From GCA-2720975 sp964467985 (GTDB lineage Bacteria > Planctomycetota > UBA1135 > GCA-002686595), in assembly GCA_964467985.1 (NCBI GenBank), contig CAYXTP010000001.1, positions 62,001-126,000 on the forward strand: a stretch of DNA of 64,000 nucleotides. Direction: 5' to 3'. The notes under the pieces were generated by a model that made no database searches, was not told where the DNA came from, and saw only the letters and a list, made by a program, of their open reading frames with translations. This document shows, piece by piece, positions 44,264 to 52,613 of the stretch. Position 1 is the first letter of the stretch. Every line of letters starts with the position of its first letter. The translations under genes and the position numbers were made by a program.

Positions 44264-47200
44264 CTAGTTCAGGACCAGGACCAGGTCCAGGTTGTAGGTC
44301 GACCCCGAGGTCAGTCGCACCTCATGCTTCTCACTGGATCCCTCTCTGGACCGGGCCGTAATCAAGAAGGTTCCAGAGGAGAGGCCACGCAGCGAATAGT
44401 GTCCGCTGTCGTCGGTCCAGGTACCGGAGACATCCCCAAGTTCTCGCCCAGCCCCATCGGTGATCGAGATGCTGCAACTCTCAGCAATCGAGCCATCGGG
44501 GAGGCTGATAGTGCCCTCGATGGTGGAGGGTTCGGGTAGGCGCAGCTCCAAGTTGTCTAGGCCCGAGTCCGTAACCAACAGATCGCGCAGAACCGTACGG
44601 CCGAAACGCGCATCCTTTTCCATCCAACTCATGTACATGTCACTCGCTGCGAGCGTGTATGTGCCTGGGGAGACGAACTCGAAGAGGAAGTTGCCGTCCT
44701 CATCACTCGCTGCGGAGTACTCCTCACTAGCGTGGGGGACCTGGGACGAGAGCCTCACCGGAGCCTTGCCCATGGGGTTCCCGTCCGGTCCGATCAATCG
44801 TCCGGACACGCGGGCCAGGGGCAGTTGCATGTCGTATTCGAATAGCTTGGACCCTTGGGGGAGTTCGGTTTGGAACGCGTCACCGCGCTGCCATCCACGG
44901 CCAAGGCTCACCGAGTAGACGCCGGCTCCCCGGATCTCAAGCTCATAGCGCCCCTCCGCATCCGTCTTGCAACGGAACTCCTCATAGTTGGAGAGTGCCT
45001 TCCATGTCAGACCGACGTCTCCCACGGGTTCGCCTCCAGCTGTCACGCGGCCCGAGACCCGGATCGTGTCGACCGTGGTCGCACCCAACACCACGTTGCG
45101 CACCTCTCCTTCGCTCAATGCAAAGGTGATGGAGGGCACGCGGGTCAGATCGTTGTAATCTCGAACGCTGGTCGTCACTCCCTGGCTGAATTGCCCATCG
45201 TCCTCTTCTTCGAGCGAGACCTCGTAATTACCCGGGGTCAAGTCGCGGAATTCGAACCCGCCCTTGTCATCCGTTGTCGTGGACTCCCAGTAGCGACCAT
45301 CACTCATGTTCAGACTGACCCTGCGCCCAGCTTGTCGGCCAGCAGACGAGTCGAGCACACCCAATAACTTTCCGGCGCGACGCAGCCTGACGACGAGCCC
45401 CGCCTGATGCGTACCGGCGGCCAGTGTCACGGGAGTTTCCACACTCTCCCCGAATCCTCCAAGCTCGGCGTGCAGTGCGTACTTGCCTGGGGCTAGGTTG
45501 AGTTCAAACTCACCCTCTTCGTCAGACTGGGCCTCCCCGTCACCAAAGGTCGTGCTCCACACCCGAAGGTGGTTTTCGTCCGCCGTGACTTGAGCCCCCT
45601 CAATCGGGCGCCCACCGGGACCGACGACGACTCCGGTGACCAGGGCGTTGCGATTCGCCACCAGAGCCAGGTCCCCCGTTTGAGGCACGCTCACCGCTTT
45701 GCTTCCGGCTTTCGTGTGTCCCTTCGCCACGACTTCGGCGACCCAGGCGCCGTCTTGGACCCCCTCCAGGACGAAGCGGCCGTCTGCAGTCTTGAACGTG
45801 TTCGTCACGGAGCTGCCCGGTGAGCGATCCGCTCCATAGGCTCCCCCAGTGCCAGCCTTCCTGACCGTGACCGTGAATCTCTCAAGCGGCTTGCCTGTGT
45901 CATCCAGCACGATGCCGGACACGGACCCTCCGCTCTGCAGGGTCAGATTGAGGTTGATGCTACCGGGCGCGATGTCTGCAAGGGAGGCGCGCCATTCGGG
46001 ACTCTTGCGGCTGCCTTGCCGCGCGCGTCGACGCTCGAGCAGGCTCAGACCTTCCTCTTCCTTGCGCTCGGGCTTCGCACCCGCGGAAACCTCACAGGTC
46101 TTCGCGCCCAGACCGGCGACGACGAATCGCCCTTCGTCGTTGGTGCGAACAGACGTCGTACCCCTGTTGCCTGTGAAGAACCCGTCGTCCTCGTCATCAT
46201 CAGGATCCTGTTTCACCGTTACCCGGGCTTTGACGGCCGGGCTTCCATCAGGCCAGCGCACGATGCCCTTGATGACACGTCCCTGACCCAGGCGGACGAG
46301 GAGATCTTCGCGCACCTCGCCATCCTGCAGCAGGCCGAAGTCCAGTTTCTCTCCATCGAGGCCGTCATGGGTGACGTGCAGGCTGATCTCACCGGGTTCA
46401 ATGCCGAGCATCTCGAACCGCCCCTCGTCGTCCGCCTTGGCCTGGCCGTAGTTTGTCGAGCTACCGTTGGTGCCCGTGGAGCGCGTGGACTCACAGACCA
46501 CCAAGGCGCCACCCAAGGCCTCATTGGCCTCGTTTGTAATCAACCCCGCCAGCTTCACGCCGGCGGTCAGCGTGAGTTCGAGCGCGCGGGTTTCCCCCGC
46601 CTGCAACGAGCTGAGTTCCTTGTCTTCGTCGCAGTATCTCTCGGAAACCGTGCCCACAGACATGCGTTTGCCAGGACGCAAGGCAGGAATTTCAAAAACA
46701 CCATCGTCCTGCTGAGTCCCGGCGGTTGGGGTGATCGCCGTGCTACTCGGTTCGCTCACGTAACCATGGACGTTGACCTCTTCCAGGTGCTCTACCGTTT
46801 CCCCGGGTGGCAAGATCACATTGACGAGCAATCGGGCGCCCACCTTGGGTTCAAGCAGCACTTCGTCGGGCAGCTCCTTCGAGTTCAACTTGAGAGTCTG
46901 TTCGAGATAGAGGTAGTGCGCGTCGAGCCTGATCCACCCAGTCTTGGTCCCGGGCGCAAAGGCCACCCGAAACGCCCCGCTGCGATCCACCTCAACGGAG
47001 TGTTTGCGTTGTTTGTCCGTTCCCGGAAAGGGCCGACCGCGGGCGATGACCTTCACCGTCTCATCCAGTGGTGTCATCGGCGGAAAGATCACGCGCCCTT
47101 CGACCCAGATGGCGTCATCCGGAACTACGAGCTGCTTCTCAACCGACGCACGCTCCGGAACCTCATGCCGCGCCGTCTCTGGAGCCTTCGGCGCCTCTTG

Positions 47201-47377
47201 TGAAATTACCACTGGCTCAACCAGTTCCGCGACTTCGACATCTTCCAATGGGTCAGAAGCCGCGGGCAATGTCGGGACGGACTCAGCCACACCGGAATCA
47301 CGAGAGATGAGCCAGATCCCGCCGGTCAAGGCGAGCGCAACGGTGGCCAGCGCCAGCAGGCGAGAGGGATTTTCCAT
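44264..47377 (-). CDS. Large membrane-anchored carboxypeptidase-regulatory-like repeat protein (paralogue A)
   Basis: The 1037-residue protein has a signal anchor (ENPSRLLALATVALALTGGI), a Glu/Pro-rich spacer to about residue 85, and then about nine tandem beta-sandwich repeats. Each carries a G-x-V...G-x-P-x-x-x-A-x-V start and a TDAEGRYEL, DDEGRFEML or SDEEGEFEL type turn before a G-x-Y strand, the pattern of carboxypeptidase regulatory/SpaA-like domains. It is paralogous to the next gene: both have VPDDAIW-x-x-GRVIFPP, then IARGR-x-FPGT. It is probably an extracytoplasmic structural or binding protein; no catalytic motif. The ATG at 47377 aligns with the paralogue start. Confidence 0.85.
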   Translation of the reverse strand: MENPSRLLALATVALALTGGIWLISRDSGVAESVPTLPAASDPLEDVEVAELVEPVVISQEAPKAPETARHEVPERASVEKQLVVPDDAIWVEGRVIFPPMTPLDETVKVIARGRPFPGTDKQRKHSVEVDRSGAFRVAFAPGTKTGWIRLDAHYLYLEQTLKLNSKELPDEVLLEPKVGARLLVNVILPPGETVEHLEEVNVHGYVSEPSSTAITPTAGTQQDDGVFEIPALRPGKRMSVGTVSERYCDEDKELSSLQAGETRALELTLTAGVKLAGLITNEANEALGGALVVCESTRSTGTNGSSTNYGQAKADDEGRFEMLGIEPGEISLHVTHDGLDGEKLDFGLLQDGEVREDLLVRLGQGRVIKGIVRWPDGSPAVKARVTVKQDPDDDEDDGFFTGNRGTTSVRTNDEGRFVVAGLGAKTCEVSAGAKPERKEEEGLSLLERRRARQGSRKSPEWRASLADIAPGSINLNLTLQSGGSVSGIVLDDTGKPLERFTVTVRKAGTGGAYGADRSPGSSVTNTFKTADGRFVLEGVQDGAWVAEVVAKGHTKAGSKAVSVPQTGDLALVANRNALVTGVVVGPGGRPIEGAQVTADENHLRVWSTTFGDGEAQSDEEGEFELNLAPGKYALHAELGGFGESVETPVTLAAGTHQAGLVVRLRRAGKLLGVLDSSAGRQAGRRVSLNMSDGRYWESTTTDDKGGFEFRDLTPGNYEVSLEEEDDGQFSQGVTTSVRDYNDLTRVPSITFALSEGEVRNVVLGATTVDTIRVSGRVTAGGEPVGDVGLTWKALSNYEEFRCKTDAEGRYELEIRGAGVYSVSLGRGWQRGDAFQTELPQGSKLFEYDMQLPLARVSGRLIGPDGNPMGKAPVRLSSQVPHASEEYSAASDEDGNFLFEFVSPGTYTLAASDMYMSWMEKDARFGRTVLRDLLVTDSGLDNLELRLPEPSTIEGTISLPDGSIAESCSISITDGAGRELGDVSGTWTDDSGHYSLRGLSSGTFLITARSREGSSEKHEVRLTSGSTYNLDLVLVLN

Positions 47378-47512
47378 AGCACCTCGGATACTAACGTCGG
47401 TGACCAAGTCTGGGGCGTGTAGGACCTGGAGGGAATGTGGGTAGCCCTTTGCATGCCGGCAGACTGAATGCTGGAGGCGCCTCCGATCGTTGTCCCCAGT
47501 TCGATCCGAGTC

Positions 47513-49471
47513 TCAGCGATCCGATACATCCCCGGTCCCGCCCAGGGTGATCTCTAGTGTTTGGCCCGCTTCCAAAGCGAGGACAACAGAGGGTTGTGAC
47601 GGCGGCCAATCGCGAGCTGAGGATTCAAGTGTGAAACCGTCCTCTCGGGTGATTACCGTGAACTTGGATAGGACGACTTGGTAGTCCCCAGGCTCTAGGC
47701 CCTGGAGTTCAAAACGCCTGTTCTCGTCAGGCCTTACCGAGGTCAGGTACGACCCATCTGGGTGGAACAGTTCCACGCGCCGGTCCGCCAGATTCCCCTC
47801 GGAAGAACTGATCGTGCCTGAGATGCTGGCCGGGTGTCGTAGGGTGAGCAGCAGCCCTTTGCGCTGCTCTCCAGGCTGCACATCCAGCGTGAGGGTGTCG
47901 CTGTCGGCATATCCAGCATGGCTGGCATGCAATTCGTGGGTCCCCGAAGTCAGAGTTAATCGAAACGAACCATCTGCTTTAGAACGTCGCCTCAATCTTG
48001 TTCCGACTCGGAGCGATCGCCCCAACCTCCTTTGAGCTTCCACCGTAGCTCGTTCCACCGGCCGCCCCTCCGGGTCGACAACGACTCCGCTGACGGTGGC
48101 ATCACGTTTGACGGCCAGAACCAGATCACCCGAGTGAGGCACGTCGACTCGCACGGCTTTCATAGGTGTGTGGCCGCCGGCCGTCGCCACCGCATCCCAG
48201 CTGCCCGGGGGGACATCCTCGAGCTCAAAAGTCCCGTCTGTGGACTTGAAAGACCGGGCAACATCTCTGTGCCTCAACTTGTCAAAGGCACTCTCGTTGC
48301 CCAATCGGCTCTCACTGAGGACAACACGGAATTTCTCAAGTGGCGTCCCTCGATCATCCTCGACCCGTCCCGCGACGGTCGTGCCCCGGGTGAGTGAGAG
48401 CACAAGATCTAGTCGTTCCATGCCATCTTGCAGAACGCCCAGCTCAAGACTGGCGGTTGTGTGCCCCTTGTGAATCGCATGGACAATGATCTTGCCGGGC
48501 TTGACGCCACGAAAGCTAAACCGGCCGTCTGCATTCGACTGCGTCTTGACGCTCTCGTAGAGAGGGTCACTCCCCATGGTCGCGATGACTGTCTGTCCGT
48601 ATACCCTTGCTCCCCTCAGCGGGGTTCCGCTCTCATCGATGATCAAGCCAGTGAGATGTACACCGGCTTTCAGTGTCAGGGAGATCTCCCGCGTCTCTCG
48701 GGCCCGCAAACCCTCAACTTCTATGTCGTTGTCCGTATCGAACGGGGAGGACACGGACACCAACACCGAATGGCCTGGGGCCAGAGCAGGAAGTTCGAAG
48801 ACACTGCCCTCGTGCTCGTTGACCGCCCTCGCGTGGTAGGTCATGTTGCGGCTTGAATCCAGGATCATTGCTCGCATGCCAATTCCATCTAGGTCTCCGG
48901 GCGGCGAACCTAGAGGTAAGGTCACGGTGACCAACAGGCGACCACCCACCTCGGGTTCCAGCAGGATCTGTTCCGGGGGGTCTTGGGCGTCGAACTGGAA
49001 GTCACCGCTGACATAGAGGTAATGCGCTTCGAGCCAGACGGATCCAGTCAGTGTTCCGGGTGCAAACGCAACTCGAAAGGACCCATCGGGGTTGGCATCG
49101 ACTTCATGGGTGCGGCGCCTGTTCGTACCGGGGAATGATCTTCCACGGGCCACGATGCGCACTTCTTCGTCGGAGGGAGTTCCGGGTGGGAAGATCACTC
49201 GGCCGTTGATCCAGATGGCGTCGTCGGGGATGACCAGGGTTTTTTCTTCGGAGGCGCGCGGAGGCGCGACCGAACGGGCCGGTTGAGTGGCGTCTCGGTC
49301 TGCTTCGGGGACGGCCAGCGTCGGTACCTCGGAATCCTCTCCCAGGCCGGCCAGTGTTGGCTGGTGCGGAACGGTCTCGAGCGGACCGGAATCGCGGGCA
49401 AGCAGCCAGAGGCCAGCTATCAGAACGGCAGCTAGAGACGCCAGTGCCAATAGGCGAGCGGGGAAACTCAT
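47513..49471 (-). CDS. Membrane-anchored carboxypeptidase-regulatory-like repeat protein (paralogue B)
   Basis: The 652-residue protein lies directly upstream of paralogue A on the same strand and shares its plan: anchor PARLLALASLAAVLIAGLWL, an acidic/Pro spacer, VIPDDAIWINGRVIFPPGTP near residue 88, then about five regulatory-like repeats with RFSFRGVKPGKI and GTFELEDVPPGSWD type turns. It is about 385 residues shorter than A, so the pair arose by duplication and changed in repeat number. The ATG at 49471 fits the alignment with A; an ATG four codons earlier is possible. Confidence 0.85.
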   Translation of the reverse strand: MSFPARLLALASLAAVLIAGLWLLARDSGPLETVPHQPTLAGLGEDSEVPTLAVPEADRDATQPARSVAPPRASEEKTLVIPDDAIWINGRVIFPPGTPSDEEVRIVARGRSFPGTNRRRTHEVDANPDGSFRVAFAPGTLTGSVWLEAHYLYVSGDFQFDAQDPPEQILLEPEVGGRLLVTVTLPLGSPPGDLDGIGMRAMILDSSRNMTYHARAVNEHEGSVFELPALAPGHSVLVSVSSPFDTDNDIEVEGLRARETREISLTLKAGVHLTGLIIDESGTPLRGARVYGQTVIATMGSDPLYESVKTQSNADGRFSFRGVKPGKIIVHAIHKGHTTASLELGVLQDGMERLDLVLSLTRGTTVAGRVEDDRGTPLEKFRVVLSESRLGNESAFDKLRHRDVARSFKSTDGTFELEDVPPGSWDAVATAGGHTPMKAVRVDVPHSGDLVLAVKRDATVSGVVVDPEGRPVERATVEAQRRLGRSLRVGTRLRRRSKADGSFRLTLTSGTHELHASHAGYADSDTLTLDVQPGEQRKGLLLTLRHPASISGTISSSEGNLADRRVELFHPDGSYLTSVRPDENRRFELQGLEPGDYQVVLSKFTVITREDGFTLESSARDWPPSQPSVVLALEAGQTLEITLGGTGDVSDR

Positions 49472-49658
49472 CGCATCTTTCATCGTAGCATCCGGGCCTT
49501 GATCCAGCCCTGAACCGGACCTTGCTGACGTGGTTCCTGTGGATTATGGCTACAGTACGGGGCGTGCTGCCTCCGGATAACCGGGAGCACCTGTTCGGGG
49601 CCCGTGCATAGCGCACGCCCAGCCGAGTGTTCCCCACACCAGTCTCCAAGGTGACCCA

Positions 49659-50396
49659 ATGAAGATTCTCACTCTGACTCTCGTCTGCGTGGCTACGGCG
49701 GCTTTCGCCAAGCCTGCCAAGCCTGCCGAGGACTTCTTGAGTTTTCCCGTGCCCAATGGGCCGTTCTTGCTGCCCGCCATGACGGGTACGTTCGAGGATG
49801 CCACCGTCGCGGATCTGATAGAGAGCTACAGCGAGGCGACCGGGCAGTACTGCATCATGGACGAGGAGACCCGCAGTTACGCGCACTCCTACAAAATCTC
49901 CAGCGCGAAGAGCAAGGAACTGAGCATCCCTCCCGATCAGCTGCAGGTCACCTTCGAGCACATACTTGCATCCCATGGATTTGTCCTCGACCTGCTGTCC
50001 ACGGCCGAGCCACGGCTCATTGGAATACAATCACTCAATTCGAGCCGACGGGCGCGAGTCAAGGCTGGCGCGAAGTTCATTACTGAGAGCCAAATCGAAG
50101 AGGCGGCCAAGCATCCGGCCATGTACTTCAATACGGTGATTCACCTTCCCGGAGTGAATACCAGGCAGGTCACCAATGCGTTGCGTGCCATGTTCCCCGA
50201 TCCCATGGCCGCTTCCATACTGCCTGCGGGCGAACTGCCGTCCGTGGTCTTGACTGCTTCGGGTCCTCATCTGCGCGAGCTTCAGGCCCTGCTGAGGGAG
50301 ATCCGAGCGGAGAAGCAGCGTGCCGACGAGGCCGCCGCCAGCGCTCAGGACAAGCTCCCCTCTGACGCGGGGGGTACGGACGAGGAGGGAGACTGA
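49659..50396 (+). CDS. Exported secretin-N-domain-like protein (cassette copy 1)
   Basis: The 245-residue protein has a signal peptide (KILTLTLVCVATAAFA). Its sequence recalls the short N domains of type II secretion secretins, without the membrane channel. A first unit has ATVADLIESYSEATGQYCIM ... VTFEHILASHGFVLDLL, and a second has GVNTRQVTNALRAMFPDP ... VVLTASGPHLRELQALL. It ends in a charged helical tail. It is clearly paralogous to the gene at 51184. An AAGGTGA Shine-Dalgarno precedes the ATG. The next gene begins 4 bp after its stop. A periplasmic accessory to a secretion or pilus system is plausible but unproven. Confidence 0.75.
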   Translation: MKILTLTLVCVATAAFAKPAKPAEDFLSFPVPNGPFLLPAMTGTFEDATVADLIESYSEATGQYCIMDEETRSYAHSYKISSAKSKELSIPPDQLQVTFEHILASHGFVLDLLSTAEPRLIGIQSLNSSRRARVKAGAKFITESQIEEAAKHPAMYFNTVIHLPGVNTRQVTNALRAMFPDPMAASILPAGELPSVVLTASGPHLRELQALLREIRAEKQRADEAAASAQDKLPSDAGGTDEEGD

Positions 50397-50400
50397 TACC

Positions 50401-50970
50401 GTGCGCCCCTATTCCGTGATTGCGGTGGTCGCGTGCTTCACCTTTGTTGTGGGATGTGAGTCCCGTCCCCCTGTGTCGGACAGCGTGGTGCTGCCAGCAG
50501 AGGCGACGGTGGGGGACATGGTTTCGCTGTGGATGGAGCAAGCACCTGACACCCTGCCCAAAGGGCTGGTATGGGACTCGGAAGCCGAGCACGTTGCGGG
50601 TAGATCCTTGGGACTCTCGGAGCCGATGGTTCTGCAGGTCAGCAGTGTCCCGCGCGTGGCCCACGCCCTGTTGCTGTGGGCGGACCTGGTTGTCGTCACC
50701 GGGCCGGCCGAGAAGACCCTCTATCTCGTGCACCTGGCCCACTCTGACCAGGGCGTCCGGGTGGACTCCGATTCGCTCTTGGACGGAGAGTTAGCTGACG
50801 CGGCGTATGTGACGGTTACCCGCACCTGCCCCGGTGAAGGGACCGCCTACGCGGGCATCATCAACTTGGCCACGGCCATGGACGTCAAGTGCTCCGGCAG
50901 GGAGGAACTGGTCCTGACTGGAGCTGCGGGACGACTCAAGGAACTCTTGCGCACGATCGCGGCGTTCTAG
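50401..50970 (+). CDS. Lipoprotein partner, cassette copy 1
   Basis: The 189-residue protein has a lipobox VVGC (Cys19) after a 15-residue hydrophobic core. The mature part contains LPAEATVGDMVSLWMEQA, a hydrophobic strand ALLLWADLVVVTGP and an alpha/beta end ELVLTGAAGRLKELLRTIAA, which resembles secretin N-domain strands. It is paralogous to the gene at 51931. The GTG start lies 4 bp after the stop of the exported partner. I know of no described family. It probably sits in the outer membrane inner leaflet, working with the partner. Confidence 0.72.
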   Translation: MRPYSVIAVVACFTFVVGCESRPPVSDSVVLPAEATVGDMVSLWMEQAPDTLPKGLVWDSEAEHVAGRSLGLSEPMVLQVSSVPRVAHALLLWADLVVVTGPAEKTLYLVHLAHSDQGVRVDSDSLLDGELADAAYVTVTRTCPGEGTAYAGIINLATAMDVKCSGREELVLTGAAGRLKELLRTIAAF

Positions 50971-51040
50971 CCCTGCTCTCAAGCCTCCTTGCTGGCCGTG
51001 GAGGTTTGGGTTTCTTCGGACGGCGCCCGGCACTCGGTCC

Positions 51041-51057
51041 AGCCCCGTGCAGGGGCT
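51041..51057. terminator. Hairpin between the two cassette copies
   Basis: AGCCCC and GGGGCT form a 6-bp stem with a GTGCA loop, 70 bp after the first cassette. It may end the first transcript; the rest of the 213-bp gap shows nothing recognisable. Confidence 0.35.
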
Positions 51058-51183
51058 ACTGGCGGCGACAAGACCCGCGTTGAACACAGGGTTCGGGTTC
51101 CCCGGGAATACGTTGCGCGGGTTCGTCGTCAGAGTGCGCGCCAACCGGCGCATTCCCTGAACCTGACTCCCCGAGGAACCCTA

Positions 51184-51927
51184 ATGAAGTTCTCACAACT
51201 GACTCTCGCATGTTTGGCCGCTGTAGCCGTTTCTGCATCTCCTGCCCGCGCAGGGGACTTCCTGAGCTTTCCGATCCCGGAGGATGCTCTCGTGATTCCC
51301 GCCGTGACCGGTTCCTCCGAGGATGCATCGATTGGGGACTTGATTGCGTTGTACAGCGCAGCCACGGGGCAGTTTTGTGTGATGGACGAGGAAACTCGCA
51401 ACATCGCGCAGAACACCAAGATCTCCAGCCAGCCTGGCGAGAAACTCGCTATCGCACCGGACCGCGTGCAAGTGACTTTTGAACACATGCTCGCTTCTCA
51501 GGGTTTCGCGCTGGAGGTCCTGACTCACACCCAACCGCGTCTGTTTGCAGTGAAGTCGTTCTACTCGCGCGCACGGCAGACCATCAAGAGCGCTGCGCGG
51601 CTGATTGCTTCGGACGAGGTCTCGAAGGCCGCTGCGCACCCGGCCATGTTCTTCACCACGGTTGTCCAGTTGGAAGGAGTGGATGCGCGCCAGGTCGCCA
51701 ACTCCATGCGCCAGATGGTCGCCGACCCGAACACGACCATGGTGCTGTCAACGAGTCAGTCATCGATCGTGTTGACCGCTTCCGGTCCGGCGCTCCTGGA
51801 GCTCCACAACACGCTAGCTGCGATCCAGGCGGCCCATGCCCAGCAGGCTGAGGCTGCTCGCCAAGCGCAAGCCCGCCAGGCCCGAGCCCTTCAGGGCGCT
51901 GGTCGGCCCGGAACGAGTGGAGTCTGA
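51184..51927 (+). CDS. Exported secretin-N-domain-like protein (cassette copy 2)
   Basis: The 247-residue protein is the paralogue of the gene at 49659, with a signal peptide (KFSQLTLACLAAVAVSASPARA). It keeps DLIALYSAATGQFCVMDEET, VTFEHMLASQGFALEVL, GVDARQVANSMRQMVADP and IVLTASGPALLELHNTL. The C-terminal tail differs from copy 1, being Gln/Ala-rich (QAEAARQAQARQARAL). The ATG at 51184 opens the signal peptide. The lipoprotein partner starts 4 bp after the stop. Confidence 0.75.
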   Translation: MKFSQLTLACLAAVAVSASPARAGDFLSFPIPEDALVIPAVTGSSEDASIGDLIALYSAATGQFCVMDEETRNIAQNTKISSQPGEKLAIAPDRVQVTFEHMLASQGFALEVLTHTQPRLFAVKSFYSRARQTIKSAARLIASDEVSKAAAHPAMFFTTVVQLEGVDARQVANSMRQMVADPNTTMVLSTSQSSIVLTASGPALLELHNTLAAIQAAHAQQAEAARQAQARQARALQGAGRPGTSGV

Positions 51928-51930
51928 TCC

Positions 51931-52500
51931 GTGCGCTCAGCCACCTTATTCGCAGCCTGTGCGTGTCTTGTCCTAGGCAGCTCGTGCATGTCGCTCGGTT
52001 CGGGGCCCGCCGTGGTGATCGTGCCGGCTGACGCGACCCTGGGCGATGTCGTTGGACTGTGGGGTGATTCACTCGCGGGAGCTGGAACTCCGGAAATCCT
52101 CTGGGACACAGAGGCTGCAGCGGCAGCTCTCCAGCCCTTGGGGCTGAACGACTCCCTGACTCTGCCTCTTTCCCAGCTCGAGAACACGACCCACGGTTTG
52201 CTGCTTTGGGCAGGCCTGGTCGTGGTCTCGGGTCCGGGTGGGGACACCATCCTGTCTCGAGAGAGAGTCCGCTCGGGGCAAGCCACGCGCGTGGACAGCG
52301 ATCTCCTGCTCGACGGGGCCATCGCGGACGCGGAGTTCGTGACGACCGTTCATGCGTCGCCCGGGTCCACTGCTCGAGAGTCCTCCCTGCGTCAACTCGC
52401 TGACAGCTGGGGGGTCGAGCTCAGCGGGACGGAAGTCCTGGTCTTGACGGGCCCCGCGCGACAGGTGACCGAACTCGTGCGCACTTTGCGGGCGATTTAG
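51931..52500 (+). CDS. Lipoprotein partner, cassette copy 2
   Basis: Paralogue of the gene at 50401, also 189 residues. The signal is RSATLFAACACLVLGSSC, where GSSC (Cys19) is the probable lipidation site. The mature part has VPADATLGDVVGLWGDSL, LLLWAGLVVVSGP, VDSDLLLDGAIADAEFV and a closing VLVLTGPARQVTELVRTLRA. Conserved pairing of two genes in both copies argues that the proteins act together. Confidence 0.72.
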   Translation: MRSATLFAACACLVLGSSCMSLGSGPAVVIVPADATLGDVVGLWGDSLAGAGTPEILWDTEAAAAALQPLGLNDSLTLPLSQLENTTHGLLLWAGLVVVSGPGGDTILSRERVRSGQATRVDSDLLLDGAIADAEFVTTVHASPGSTARESSLRQLADSWGVELSGTEVLVLTGPARQVTELVRTLRAI

Positions 52501-52613
52501 TCCGCGCCCAGGGCCTGGGGGCCGATTGCAGGCCTCCAGGCTCGGGCGGTATCATGGCCCTGCCACTCTTTCGCGATCTTCCTCCGAGATGACCCGAGGC
52601 AGTGGAGCCTGTC

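Larger units (their letters stand above)
49659..52500 (+). repeat. Tandem duplication of a two-gene cassette (protein-level)
   Basis: Gene order A1-B1-A2-B2. A1 (49659) and A2 (51184) align end to end, sharing DFLSFP, ATGQ-x-C-x-MDEETR, VTFEH-x-LAS and VLTASGP. B1 (50401) and B2 (51931) are both 189 residues and share VDSD-x-LLDG, LLLWA-LVVV and LVLTG. Coupling is also preserved: GTG starts of B lie 3-4 bp after the stops of A. DNA identity is low between copies, so the event is old. Confidence 0.85.

Noticed and set aside
46016..47203. A 395-codon plus-strand frame across paralogue A
   Set aside because: It is antisense to a clear repeat protein with regular domain spacing and has no motif or start signal of its own.
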